A stretch of DNA of 64,000 nt from Pedobacter nyackensis (GCF_900176505.1 NZ_FWYB01000010.1:124001-188000), one strand, 5' to 3'. Numbered from the stretch's first letter, positions 1-8,141 are shown. The notes: generated by a model from the letters alone, not told the origin. A program made the numbers and translations.

Positions 1-1
1 T

Positions 2-394
2 GCGCTGGATTTTAATAAGTTACTGGTGCCTACGCAGCCAGTTTACGATACTGATGGAAAGATTGTGGCGGGAAAAGACCCTGATCGTTCGGTGCCCTCA
101 GGTATTTTTGGCTCATTTAGCGATGCCCCCGGTGGTTTTAGTGAGGAAGTAAAAGAAGTAAGTGTTGCTGCCGGAATGGAGTATTGGTATAACCAGCAGT
201 TTGCTTTCAGGGCCGGGTATTTTTATGAAAGTCCCGAAAAAGGCAACAGACGTTACCTTACCCTGGGGGCCGGATTGAAGTATAATGTATTTAATATAGA
301 TATTGCCTATTTGGTTGCTAATGCGCAAAAGAGTCCCTTAGCCAATACATTAAGGTTTACACTGTTGTTTAATTTTGGAGAGACCCTGAATTAA
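2..394 (+). CDS. porV: PorV-like outer-membrane protein of the type IX secretion system (3' end only)
   Basis: Only the C-terminal ~130 residues are in the window; the frame is open from the first bases, so the start lies upstream. The visible part is a run of amphipathic beta-strands, including GAGLKYNVFNIDIAYLVA, and it ends in an aromatic outer-membrane signature, RFTLLFNF, a few residues before the stop. This matches the end of PorV (LptO), a FadL-fold barrel that shuttles cargo from the type IX translocon to the surface attachment complex. The family call comes from recognising the tail; a related PorP- or FadL-type barrel is possible. The next gene, ispF, follows after 87 bases. Confidence 0.72.
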   Translation, partial: ALDFNKLLVPTQPVYDTDGKIVAGKDPDRSVPSGIFGSFSDAPGGFSEEVKEVSVAAGMEYWYNQQFAFRAGYFYESPEKGNRRYLTLGAGLKYNVFNIDIAYLVANAQKSPLANTLRFTLLFNFGETLN

Positions 395-481
395 GCTCAG
401 CTGATCATGCGCTCTACACATATAACATAATTTGAATATTGATCTGGTTGAATGAAGCCAGCATAAAATAAATAGAATAGA

Positions 482-961
482 ATGAAGATTAAAGTAGGTT
501 TTGGATTTGATGTACACCAGTTGAAAGAGAATCATCCCTTTATTGTGGGTGGGGTTAATCTGGAACATGATCGTGGGGCTTTCGGACATTCAGATGCGGA
601 TGTTCTTTTACATGCCATATGTGATGCGTTACTTGGAGCAGCCAATTTAAGGGATATTGGTTATCATTTTAAGAATACTGATCCTCAATGGAAAGGCATC
701 AGTAGCCTGATCCTGTTAAAAGAAAGCGTTAGATTGGTACAGGAGAAGGGCTTTGAGATTGGGAATATTGACGCGATGTTGTGTATCGAAGCGCCTAAAA
801 TTAATCCTCATATTCCTACAATGCAGCAAAATATCGCTGAGGCAGCAGGGATCTCTGTAGAGGATATTTCTATAAAGGCTACAACTAATGAGCAAATGGG
901 GTTCATTGGTAGAGAAGAGGGGGTAGTCGCTTATGCGGTGTGTCTGATTCAACGAAGTTAA
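482..961 (+). CDS. ispF: 2-C-methyl-D-erythritol 2,4-cyclodiphosphate synthase
   Basis: Cytosolic enzyme of the MEP isoprenoid pathway. It converts 4-diphosphocytidyl-methylerythritol 2-phosphate to the 2,4-cyclodiphosphate with release of CMP. At 159 residues it has the normal family length. The metal ligands are visible as D10 and H12 (GFDVHQL) and H44, after the GHSDADVLLH segment; the C-terminal signature TTNEQMGFIGREEGV is intact. It starts at an ATG after an A-rich leader, as is usual in Bacteroidota. A hairpin repeat begins within six bases of its stop codon, so this repeat probably forms the 3' end of the transcript. Confidence 0.96.
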   Translation: MKIKVGFGFDVHQLKENHPFIVGGVNLEHDRGAFGHSDADVLLHAICDALLGAANLRDIGYHFKNTDPQWKGISSLILLKESVRLVQEKGFEIGNIDAMLCIEAPKINPHIPTMQQNIAEAAGISVEDISIKATTNEQMGFIGREEGVVAYAVCLIQRS

Positions 962-963
962 TT

Positions 964-1057
964 GGGGAAAATAACCGTTCTCTTCAACGGCTGCATTAAT
1001 TGCCCCTGAAGAAGGGGCAAAGAACGCTGAGGCCGTTTCAGAAAAGGTAATTTTCCC
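964..1057 (+). repeat. Stop-codon-adjacent hairpin repeat, copy 1
   Basis: The core element (967-1055, 89 bp) starts GAAAATAACCGTTCTC and ends GGTAATTTTC. Its two ends are imperfect inverted repeats, and an AACGGC arm (986-991) pairs with GCCGTT (1032-1037). An apical stem pairs TTGCCCC (1000-1006) with GGGGCAA (1014-1020) around a 7-base loop. It begins two bases after the ispF stop and is read in the same direction. Two close relatives lie at 1235-1317 (minus strand) and 31870-31953 (plus). Function is unknown; a transcript 3'-end structure or a small non-autonomous mobile element are both possible. Confidence 0.85.
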
Positions 1058-1234
1058 TTTCAACGCAATTAACCGTGGTCAGTACTTCAAACTGCGACAA
1101 TGCTGGTTAATACTAAGGGCCGCAGCTAGTTCTTGAGAAGGTAATTTTCCCTTTCAATGCAATTAATAAAGGTCTAAAAAAACATGGGAATTTTTATCTC
1201 TTTTTCTGCACCCTGTCTGGTGTGCAATAACTAA
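1058..1234. other. Gene-free spacer with a degenerate repeat remnant
   Basis: No coding frame is credible here. Bases 1137-1167 repeat, nearly exactly, the last bases of repeat copy 1 and its flank (1042-1073): AAGGTAATTTTCCCTTTCAA, then a C/T difference and GCAATTAA. The stretch before it (about 1072-1113) loosely resembles the 5' half of the element, with AACCG, TTCAA and CAATGC in order, so this may be a decayed tandem copy. The remainder, 1168-1230, shows nothing recognisable. Confidence 0.5.
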
Positions 1235-1317
1235 GAAAATTACCTTCTCTGAAACGGCCTCAGCGTTATTCGCTTTTTCAGCGAATCATGCAGCCGATGA
1301 AGAGAACGGTTATTTTC
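1235..1317 (-). repeat. Stop-codon-adjacent hairpin repeat, copy 2
   Basis: This is the same element as copy 1, in inverted orientation and 83 bp long. Read on the minus strand it starts GAAAATAACCGTTCTCTTCA immediately after the pirin gene's TGA stop (zero spacing) and ends GGTAATTTTC. The apical stem is TTCGCT/AGCGAA around GAAAA, unlike the TTGCCCC/GGGGCAA stem of copy 1, while the outer arms are almost identical. With copy 1 it forms an inverted pair between two convergent genes. Confidence 0.85.
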
Positions 1318-2193
1318 TCACTCTTCAAGGTAACCAAACTTACCCTGGTTATAGTCATTAATTGCTTGTTGTATTTCTTCAGGTGTATTCATCAGAAAGG
1401 GGCCATACTGAGCTATGGGCTCATTGATCGGCTCACCGCTAAGGATCAATATCACCGTATTTTCCATGGCTTCGATTTCAATCTCTGTGCCTTCGTTTTT
1501 AAAGTAAATAAACTGGTCTGTATCAGCTATTTCTGAGCCATTTACTCTAATCTTACCTTCAATGATAACAAATCCGGTATTGTAATCAGCAGGGAAGCTA
1601 AGTGATACTTTTCCTCCTTGATTGAGTTTTGCATTGTACACATTAATTGGTGTAAATGTACTTGCTGAACCTTTGACATCCTGATATGATCCTGCAATTA
1701 CTTCAATGAGACCGGCGTTTTCAGGTAATACATGAGTCGCAATTTCATCATGTTTAATGGCTTGATATTTAGGGGGGCTCATTTTGTCCTTTGCAGGCAA
1801 GTTAACCCATAGCTGTACCATTTGGAAATCGCCACCGGTTTTACTGTATTCTGCTTCATGGTACTCTTTGTGGAGTATACCACTTGCTGCAGTCATCCAT
1901 TGTACATCGCCGGGGTAGATAACTCCACTGTTGCCTGCGCTATCGTGATGCGCTACTGCGCCATGGTAGGCAATGGTAACAGTTTCAAAGCCCCGGTGAG
2001 GGTGTACACTCACGCCGCGAGGTTCATTTCTTGCTGAGAATGCTATTTTAGCATTGTAATCGAGCATAAAGAAAGGGCTCATTTTAATTTTATATCCATT
2101 TGGAAAAAAATTATGCACCCTAAAGCCATCGCCGACCATATGCGGTGCCGGCGCGTTTAATACGGCCGATACCGGTTTAATATTTGCTTCCAT
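1318..2193 (-). CDS. Pirin family protein
   Basis: Bicupin protein of the pirin family, 291 residues, cytosolic. The metal-site motifs are present in order: HPHRGFET (two histidines), then GILHKEYHE (histidine and glutamate), as in pirins with quercetinase activity. I chose the ATG at 2193 (MEANIKPV) because GAAAGGAG lies four bases upstream; an in-frame ATG ten codons further out has no such site. It lies 39 bases downstream of the YceI gene on the same strand and is probably co-transcribed with it. The substrate is unknown; pirins have been linked to quercetin oxidation and redox regulation. The stop codon abuts hairpin repeat copy 2. Confidence 0.9.
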   Translation of the reverse strand: MEANIKPVSAVLNAPAPHMVGDGFRVHNFFPNGYKIKMSPFFMLDYNAKIAFSARNEPRGVSVHPHRGFETVTIAYHGAVAHHDSAGNSGVIYPGDVQWMTAASGILHKEYHEAEYSKTGGDFQMVQLWVNLPAKDKMSPPKYQAIKHDEIATHVLPENAGLIEVIAGSYQDVKGSASTFTPINVYNAKLNQGGKVSLSFPADYNTGFVIIEGKIRVNGSEIADTDQFIYFKNEGTEIEIEAMENTVILILSGEPINEPIAQYGPFLMNTPEEIQQAINDYNQGKFGYLEE

Positions 2194-2232
2194 TTGTCTC
2201 CTTTCTTTTATGACTGGACGCATTTTGTCTTT

Positions 2233-2763
2233 TTATGCTTGTTTTACGAATTGTAGTTCACCTAAGATTCTTACTTCTTCACTTACCATTACACCACCGG
2301 TTTCCAATGCTGCATTCCATGTTAAGCCGAAATCTGTTCTTTTGATTTTTCCGCTGATGGTAAATCCTGCTTTAGTATTTCCCCATGGATCTGTAGCGAT
2401 ACCGCCAAATTCTACATTTAATTTTACCGGATTCGTTACCCCTTTAATGGTTAAGTTTCCTGTTAAAGTATATTCATCATCTTCTTTAGCGAATGAAGTA
2501 GATTCGAAAGTGATTTTAGGGAATTGATCTGCATTAAAAAAGTCTGCACTTTTTAGGTGATTGTCGCGATCTGTATTTGTGGTGTTGATCGATCCGGTCT
2601 CTGCTTCAAATTTAACTTTAGCATTTTCAAAATCATCAGATTCACTAGTAAGACTTGCAGTTAAAGCAGTAAAGCTACCGGTTACAGTCGTAATCATTAA
2701 GTGTTTTACTTTGAACTGTAATTCGCTGTGTGTTGGGTCTAAAGACCAGTTTGTAGTTGCCAT
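2233..2763 (-). CDS. YceI family lipid-binding-fold protein (cytosolic form)
   Basis: A single YceI/lipocalin-like domain over all 176 residues: WSLDPTHSELQFKVKHLMIT at the start, then the family's DRDNHLKSADFFNADQFP segment and GFTISGKIKRTDFGLTWN. YceI domains bind polyisoprenoid or quinone-like lipids in a beta-barrel. Unlike E. coli YceI, there is no signal peptide, so this form should stay in the cytosol, where its proposed partner could be the adjacent pirin. The gene leads a YceI-pirin pair and is preceded by a candidate promoter at 2801-2808. A Crp/Fnr regulator lies just upstream on the same strand. Confidence 0.92.
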   Translation of the reverse strand: MATTNWSLDPTHSELQFKVKHLMITTVTGSFTALTASLTSESDDFENAKVKFEAETGSINTTNTDRDNHLKSADFFNADQFPKITFESTSFAKEDDEYTLTGNLTIKGVTNPVKLNVEFGGIATDPWGNTKAGFTISGKIKRTDFGLTWNAALETGGVMVSEEVRILGELQFVKQA

Positions 2764-2800
2764 AGTATTGTTGTTTAATTTTATCTTCTAATTAACAACA

Positions 2801-2808
2801 CAAAGTTA
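2801..2808 (-). promoter_or_regulatory. Candidate -7 promoter element of the YceI-pirin unit
   Basis: Read on the minus strand this is TAACTTTG, a match to the Bacteroidota -7 consensus TAnnTTTG, 37 bases before the YceI start codon. No TTG is found at the expected -33 distance, so an activator may be needed, or the match may be chance. Confidence 0.4.
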
Positions 2809-2851
2809 TGGCGATATGTTTAGGGGCACATTGATGTATGATAAGAAATTG

Positions 2852-3442
2852 TTAAGGTTTGAAGTGCTTATGTGCCAGGTCCTTGCGAACCCTGCTTAGC
2901 GACTCCGGTGTGATGCCCAGATAGGAGGCAATCATCCATTGAGGTACTCTTAAGGTAAGATTTGGGTAAAGTTTTATGAAATTCAGGTAGCGTTCTTCGG
3001 CTGTTGCACTGAGCAGCATATTGATACGCTTTTGCATAAAACGAATGGAATTGTTGAGGATGGTGTGGTTTAAGTCGTGCATGCAGGGAACAATTTTCGC
3101 TGCATCATTGATGTAATCTTTAGGAATCACTACGGCCTGCGTAGGTTCGATGGCATCAATAAAAAACTCTGATGCTTCATTAAAAAGCATGCCGTTGCGA
3201 TCAGAAAGCCACCATTGTTCGGGGGCAAACTGTATGATGTGTGTTTTTCCCTTGCTGTCGATAGAGTAGCTGCGCAATAGGCCACTCATTACGAAATAAC
3301 CATGTGCTGATACTTCTCCTTTCATGAGAATCATCTCATTCTTTTCGAAGTTTTTTATTCTTAGTTTGTCGGAAATAAGTGCAAACTGCTCATCTGTGAT
3401 GGCTACTTTGTTCTGTAAATAGGCTTTAAACTGTTCCAGCAT
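2852..3442 (-). CDS. Crp/Fnr family transcriptional regulator
   Basis: 196 residues: an N-terminal cyclic-nucleotide-binding-type beta-roll (about 15-125, with KNEMILMKGEVSAHGYFVMS) and a C-terminal winged helix (about 145-190, WMIASYLGITPESLSRVRKD). The beta-roll lacks the Arg/Ser phosphate-binding cassette of true cAMP receptors, and there is no cysteine cluster as in Fnr, so the signal is unknown. The gene starts 17 bases after the stop of a FeoB-associated Cys-rich protein gene and is probably in the same transcript. Similar short regulators are abundant in Bacteroidota and often control neighbouring stress genes; here the YceI-pirin pair is a plausible target (inference). Confidence 0.9.
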   Translation of the reverse strand: MLEQFKAYLQNKVAITDEQFALISDKLRIKNFEKNEMILMKGEVSAHGYFVMSGLLRSYSIDSKGKTHIIQFAPEQWWLSDRNGMLFNEASEFFIDAIEPTQAVVIPKDYINDAAKIVPCMHDLNHTILNNSIRFMQKRINMLLSATAEERYLNFIKLYPNLTLRVPQWMIASYLGITPESLSRVRKDLAHKHFKP

Positions 3443-3459
3443 ATAGTTATAGATGAAAT

Positions 3460-3618
3460 CTATTTTTTGTTAGGCTCGATATTGGAGAAATCTACTCCGC
3501 ATTTACAGTTCGACGCGCAGCCTCCGCTTTTGGGAGATACAGCGCGATAAATGATGCGCCCTACATAGGCTATAGCGGCGGCAAAAAGTAAAATCACTAA
3601 AATGGTTTGAATATCCAT
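3460..3618 (-). CDS. FeoB-associated Cys-rich membrane protein (small ORF)
   Basis: A 52-residue protein starting MDIQTILVILLFAAAIAYVG, a single membrane helix (about 3-22), followed by a basic stretch and a cysteine cluster GGCASNCKCGVDF with cysteines at 34, 38 and 40. This layout is that of the small FeoB-associated Cys-rich (attachment-helix) proteins usually encoded right after the ferrous iron transporter FeoB. No feoA or feoB is in the window; instead a Crp/Fnr gene follows 17 bases downstream. Reading it needs a different frame from a longer, meaningless open frame on the same strand. A TATTTTTG box lies only a few bases upstream of the ATG, which would imply a nearly leaderless transcript. 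Confidence 0.82.
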   Translation of the reverse strand: MDIQTILVILLFAAAIAYVGRIIYRAVSPKSGGCASNCKCGVDFSNIEPNKK

Positions 3619-3774
3619 AACGCAAAAATAATGAGCCCTTTGGCAATCGGAGTCTGTTAAATGTAAATTTAGCTTTCCCCGGCGACAATCCCGCTATGTT
3701 TGGATAGATTTAGATTATTATGGAGATGTGATGGAATTTGTGTACGATTTATCACATTGCTTTTAGCTAATCGC

Positions 3775-3804
3775 TTGATATATCGATAATAAACCTTATC
3801 TTTG
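3775..3804 (+). promoter_or_regulatory. Promoter of typA
   Basis: TTG at 3775-3777, a 19-base spacer, then TATCTTTG at 3797-3804. This is a full match to the Bacteroidota housekeeping consensus TTG-N19-TAnnTTTG. Transcription would begin near 3811, leaving a short leader before the ATG at 3827. Confidence 0.75.
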
Positions 3805-3826
3805 CGCCAAAAATCATACGCATTTT

Positions 3827-5629
3827 ATGCAAAAAATTAGAAATATAGCTATCATAGCCCACGTTGACCACGGTAAAACTACACTGGTTGATAAGATCTT
3901 ACACGCTTGTTCAATCTTCCGTGATAATGAGCAGTCGGGGGATTTAATACTTGACAACAATGATCTGGAGCGTGAGCGAGGAATTACCATCGTATCGAAA
4001 AACGTTTCCGTACAGTATAAAGATGTAAAGATCAACATTATTGATACGCCTGGTCACGCCGATTTCGGTGGTGAGGTAGAGCGTGTATTGAAAATGGCTG
4101 ATGGCGTGTTGTTATTGTGTGATGCTTTTGAAGGTGCAATGCCTCAAACTCGTTTCGTAACTCAAAAAGCTTTAGCCTTAGGTTTAAAGCCGATTGTAGT
4201 TGTAAATAAGGTAGATAAAGAAAACTGTCGTCCTGAAGAAGTTTATGAGCAAATCTTTGAATTGTTCTTCAACTTAGAGGCTACAGAAGATCAGTTAGAC
4301 TTCCCTGTAATTTACGGTTCATCTAAACAAGGATGGATGAGTACTGACTGGAAAGTTCCTACTACAGATATTTTTGCATTGTTAGATGCAGTTGTTGCTA
4401 ATATTCCTGCTGCACCTACAAATGATGGTACTTTACAAATGCAGATCACTTCGTTAGATTATTCATCTTTCGTAGGTCGTATTGCAATTGGACGTGTACA
4501 CCGTGGTGTGATCAAAGAAAACCAACCGGTTACTTTGATTAAACGTGATGGTAAAATTGTAAAAACAAGAGTAAAAGAATTATACACTTTCGAAGGTCTG
4601 GGTAAAATTCGTGCAACTGAAGTTAAATCTGGTGATATCTGTGCTGTTGTAGGTATTGATGGTTTTGATATTGGTGATACTATCGCTGATTTCGAAGCTC
4701 CGGAGCAATTGCCTGTTATCAAAATTGATGAGCCTACGATGAACATGTTGTTCACGATCAACAACTCACCATTTTTTGGTAAAGAAGGTAAATTTGTAAC
4801 TTCTCAGCGTTTGAAAGAGCGTTTGTACAAAGAGATCGAGAAAAATCTTGCGCTTAAAGTTGTAGAAACGGAATCTCCAGATGCTTATTTAGTATACGGA
4901 AGGGGTATTCTCCATTTATCAGTATTAATCGAGACTATGCGTCGCGAAGGTTACGAGATTCAGGTTGGTCAGCCACAAGTTATCGTTAAAGAAATTGACG
5001 GTAAAAAATGTGAGCCTATTGAAACCTTAATCGTTGATGTACCGGGTGAAGTTGCTGGTAAGGTAATTGAATTGGTAACACAACGTAAAGGTGAGTTATT
5101 GATTATGGAGCCAAAAGGTGATTTACAACACTTAGAATTTGATATCCCAGCGCGTGGTATCATTGGCTTAAGAAATAATGTATTAACTGCAACAGGTGGT
5201 GAAGCTATCATGGCACACCGTTTCAAATCTTACGAGCCTTGGAAAGGTGTTATTCCTGGTAGATTGAATGGAGTATTGGTTTCTATGGAAAAAGGAAGTA
5301 CTACTGCTTATTCAATTGATAAATTGCAGGATCGTGGTCGTTTCTTTGTTGATCCGGGAGTTGATATTTACGAAGGTCAGATCCTTGGTGAGCACATCCG
5401 TGACAATGATTTAGTAGTTAACATTGTAAAAGGTAAAGCTTTGACTAACATGCGTGCTTCTGGTACTGATGATAGTCAGCGTATTGCTCCGGCAATTAAA
5501 TTCTCTTTGGAAGAGGCAATGGAGTATATCCAGGCTGATGAGTACATTGAGGTTACACCGCAAAGTATGCGTTTACGTAAAATCCACTTAACTGAGGCTG
5601 AACGTAAAATAAAAGGTAAAAACTTCTAA
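3827..5629 (+). CDS. typA: Ribosome-associated translational GTPase TypA/BipA
   Basis: 600 residues, the standard length. All GTPase motifs are present near the N-terminus: AHVDHGKTT (P-loop), ERERGITI (switch I), DTPGHADFGGEVER (G3) and NKVDK (G4). They are followed by the EF-G-like domains II, III and V and the BipA-specific C-terminal domain. TypA binds the ribosome and acts in 50S assembly and in stress or cold adaptation. The gene stands alone with its own promoter and a strong terminator directly after it. Codon use is noticeably regular, as expected for a highly expressed gene. Confidence 0.97.
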   Translation: MQKIRNIAIIAHVDHGKTTLVDKILHACSIFRDNEQSGDLILDNNDLERERGITIVSKNVSVQYKDVKINIIDTPGHADFGGEVERVLKMADGVLLLCDAFEGAMPQTRFVTQKALALGLKPIVVVNKVDKENCRPEEVYEQIFELFFNLEATEDQLDFPVIYGSSKQGWMSTDWKVPTTDIFALLDAVVANIPAAPTNDGTLQMQITSLDYSSFVGRIAIGRVHRGVIKENQPVTLIKRDGKIVKTRVKELYTFEGLGKIRATEVKSGDICAVVGIDGFDIGDTIADFEAPEQLPVIKIDEPTMNMLFTINNSPFFGKEGKFVTSQRLKERLYKEIEKNLALKVVETESPDAYLVYGRGILHLSVLIETMRREGYEIQVGQPQVIVKEIDGKKCEPIETLIVDVPGEVAGKVIELVTQRKGELLIMEPKGDLQHLEFDIPARGIIGLRNNVLTATGGEAIMAHRFKSYEPWKGVIPGRLNGVLVSMEKGSTTAYSIDKLQDRGRFFVDPGVDIYEGQILGEHIRDNDLVVNIVKGKALTNMRASGTDDSQRIAPAIKFSLEEAMEYIQADEYIEVTPQSMRLRKIHLTEAERKIKGKNF

Positions 5630-5670
5630 GCGTTTTTAGATTTCGGATTTATTCGATTCATGAATATATT

Positions 5671-5704
5671 AAGGTGTCCTAAGCAATTAGGGCACCTTTT
5701 TTTG
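5671..5704 (+). terminator. Rho-independent terminator of typA
   Basis: A 12-bp stem, AAGGTGTCCTAA with TTAGGGCACCTT (one G-T wobble), closes a 4-base loop and is followed by a run of T. Confidence 0.9.
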
Positions 5705-5812
5705 TGTTAAAAAAACGGTTTTGGACGGATAGCCGCTGTCTCAACATTCTTCAAAAACACCAATCATATTTACAAAGTTTTAATACATTTGAGCCTGTTA
5801 ACAACATTAAAT

Positions 5813-6592
5813 ATGGAAAATAATAGTTTAAGAGATATTTTTTATCAGCATGATGGTCGCCTGATTCATAAGTGGGATCATTATTTTGAAATTTATGAAA
5901 GATACTTCTCTAAATTTAAAGGCAAGAAGGTCAATATTCTTGAGATTGGGATTTCTCATGGTGGCTCGCTGCAGATGTGGAAGAAATATTTTGGTGACGA
6001 TATCAACATCTTCGCTATGGATATTAATCCGGAATGTAAGCAGTTCGAAGATGAAAACACTAAAGTGTTTATCGGTTCTCAAAGTGATCCGAAATTCTTA
6101 AGTAAGGTTATCGAGGAGTTGCCTGATCTGGATATTGTTATTGATGATGGCGGGCATACCATGATACAACAAAAGGTTTCATTTGAAATGTTATATTTAA
6201 AAGTTAAGGAAGGCGGCGTATATCTGGTTGAAGATACACACACTTCTTACTGGTATGAATTCCATGGTGGTTTAAAGAAGCCTAGTACCTTTATTGAATA
6301 TTCGAAGAACCTCATTGATTCTTTATACAGGGATCATATCCTGAAGCAGGATAAGCTGATTTTAAATGAAATCACAGATCACATCAATTGTATTTCTTTC
6401 TTTGATAGTATAGTTGTCTTTGAAAAACTAAAACGTCCAAATGCTTTTCACATCAGAAAGGGTAAAAAAGTGATTGCACCTTATACTCCGCCTGAATTGA
6501 AAAAAGAATCCTTATGGATGAAAATCAAAGGCAGACTTTTTGGAAGGCCTGAGAATAAATTCATTACCAATGATAAGGGGAATTTAAACTAG
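5813..6592 (+). CDS. Class I SAM-dependent methyltransferase (CmcI/macrocin O-methyltransferase-like)
   Basis: 259 residues. A Rossmann methyltransferase core with the SAM-binding loop ILEIGISHGGSLQMW (about 42-56), an acidic residue ending strand 2 (FAMDIN) and DLDIVIDDGGHTM (about 105-117), typical of the cephalosporin hydroxylase/macrocin O-methyltransferase group that methylates sugars. The ATG at 5813 is preferred over an upstream TTG, because TACATTTG at 5784-5791 looks like a -7 promoter box and would lie inside the longer frame. It ends two bases from the convergent flippase gene. Given the neighbouring glycosyltransferases, methylation of a surface-glycan sugar is likely (inference). 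Confidence 0.85.
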   Translation: MENNSLRDIFYQHDGRLIHKWDHYFEIYERYFSKFKGKKVNILEIGISHGGSLQMWKKYFGDDINIFAMDINPECKQFEDENTKVFIGSQSDPKFLSKVIEELPDLDIVIDDGGHTMIQQKVSFEMLYLKVKEGGVYLVEDTHTSYWYEFHGGLKKPSTFIEYSKNLIDSLYRDHILKQDKLILNEITDHINCISFFDSIVVFEKLKRPNAFHIRKGKKVIAPYTPPELKKESLWMKIKGRLFGRPENKFITNDKGNLN

Positions 6593-6594
6593 CT

Positions 6595-8082
6595 TTATTT
6601 AGTTTCTCCTTTTAGATATTTGTTTGCCAGGTTGTTTATTAAATTATTGATATCTTCAGATAAGCGTAAGTAATAGGCTGTTCCACAAAACAACATCGTA
6701 ATCAACCCTGCGCGAAGGATACTATCTAAGATAAAGTTGGAGAAAGAAGGTATTGCATTTACGATCACGTAAACGGCAATACCTGTAATTATCGTTAAGG
6801 GAGTTTTGTAAGAAAATGGCTGCATTTTAAAAACGAGAAGGATAAACAAATATCTCGATAAATTGAAAATGAGTAAGGTAAAAGCGGAAGCAATGGCCGC
6901 ACCTGTTATTCCATAACGCGGAATAAGAATTAGATTGGCTATGATAGTCACAACTATTATTGCGAGGCTGAAGTAAGACTCGTATTTATAAAATTTAGAT
7001 GTGGCCACAATCACACCATTTACTCCTGTGGATGCTTCTATCAAATAACCAATGCCAATAAAAAAGATTACATATTGTCCGGAGTCGTATGCGGCAGGTA
7101 ATATGTGATAGATGTTATGGATATTGGCCCAGATCAATAAAAATAAGAACAAGGTAGCAATCAGTTGGTTGATACAGCTTTTTTTATAAATAGACTTGAT
7201 TTCCTGTATATTTTCATTTTTCCATGCTTCGGCAATAACCGTGTAAGTGATACTGTATAAGGAACGTGCAGGCAAGCTGATAATGGTTCCAATTGTAAAA
7301 GCTAAAGTATAAACCCCCGTGCTTGTTAAACCAAATTCTTCATTGATCATATACCTATCAATATTTTGGATAACAAATGGAGCCGTGCCGGTTAGAATTC
7401 CAAAAAAGCAGAGATGAATGATTTGTTTTCTAAGAGGTTTGTCAATAAACTCAAAATTTAGCCGAAATGACAATTGATTTCGCTTATGTAAGCGATAAAC
7501 GATCATTCCTGTTGGAATGCTGTTGACAATCAGCCAAACCCACATAAAGGTTTCAAAATTCACGGAATTAATCAATAGCAGCAACAATGCCCCCAATACT
7601 AATAAGCGGTTGGTAAATTCCTTTAAAACCTTACCCATGGTTGTATCGTATTGCATTCTGGAATACAGTTCAAGAATGTTGAAAACCATGGTAAAGAACG
7701 TTAAAGGGATGAGTTGCCAGTAATAGGTAGCAAATAAGTTATTCTGATCATTCTTTTCTTGTACAATCTGATCCTTTAAGAAGTATGCTGCAATACAAAA
7801 TAGCACAAAACCAGAAATAGAAATCAGGAATGCCAAACCGAGGTAGCCATTATCGTGGTTTTCGGGATTACGGAAGTAAGGAAAAACCCTGGCAGTAGCA
7901 TTAAACCCAAGGACAGATACTTGAGCAAATAGGACGGAAAATGTAGTTAGTAAGCCAATTAAGCCAACTTGTTCGGGACTTAATACATGGGGCTGTATGA
8001 GGTAAGCTGAGAAAAAGCCTATTAAAACGCCGAGATATGAGTAAAAGGTTCCTTTTATTGTTTGTTGCTGAATAATGCCCAT
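6595..8082 (-). CDS. Oligosaccharide flippase, MATE/MOP superfamily (Wzx-like)
   Basis: 495 residues with about 14 predicted membrane helices and the N-terminal pattern TIKGTFYSYLGVLIGFFSAY, typical of polysaccharide biosynthesis flippases. Conserved loops such as RYMINEEFGLTSTGVYTLAF also fit the family. It should move lipid-linked glycan units across the inner membrane. It is divergent from the following glycosyltransferase genes and convergent with the methyltransferase, so it is transcribed separately while sharing the surface-glycan neighbourhood. No Wzy-type polymerase is seen in the window. Confidence 0.9.
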   Translation of the reverse strand: MGIIQQQTIKGTFYSYLGVLIGFFSAYLIQPHVLSPEQVGLIGLLTTFSVLFAQVSVLGFNATARVFPYFRNPENHDNGYLGLAFLISISGFVLFCIAAYFLKDQIVQEKNDQNNLFATYYWQLIPLTFFTMVFNILELYSRMQYDTTMGKVLKEFTNRLLVLGALLLLLINSVNFETFMWVWLIVNSIPTGMIVYRLHKRNQLSFRLNFEFIDKPLRKQIIHLCFFGILTGTAPFVIQNIDRYMINEEFGLTSTGVYTLAFTIGTIISLPARSLYSITYTVIAEAWKNENIQEIKSIYKKSCINQLIATLFLFLLIWANIHNIYHILPAAYDSGQYVIFFIGIGYLIEASTGVNGVIVATSKFYKYESYFSLAIIVVTIIANLILIPRYGITGAAIASAFTLLIFNLSRYLFILLVFKMQPFSYKTPLTIITGIAVYVIVNAIPSFSNFILDSILRAGLITMLFCGTAYYLRLSEDINNLINNLANKYLKGETK

Positions 8083-8141
8083 CCGTTAATAGATCGTTTT
8101 TTATTTATATTGTAATATGTGCGTATATGTTGTAAACTTGC

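Noticed and set aside
716..1063. A 115-codon open frame on the minus strand over the end of ispF and the repeat
   Set aside because: It is antisense to a certain gene and its N-terminal part is the translated hairpin repeat.
1288..1536. An 82-codon open frame on the plus strand
   Set aside because: It runs through repeat copy 2 and antisense to the pirin gene, with no recognisable protein features.
3503..3688. A 61-codon minus-strand frame
   Set aside because: It overlaps, in another frame, the much better supported 52-residue FeoB-associated protein, and its product looks random.
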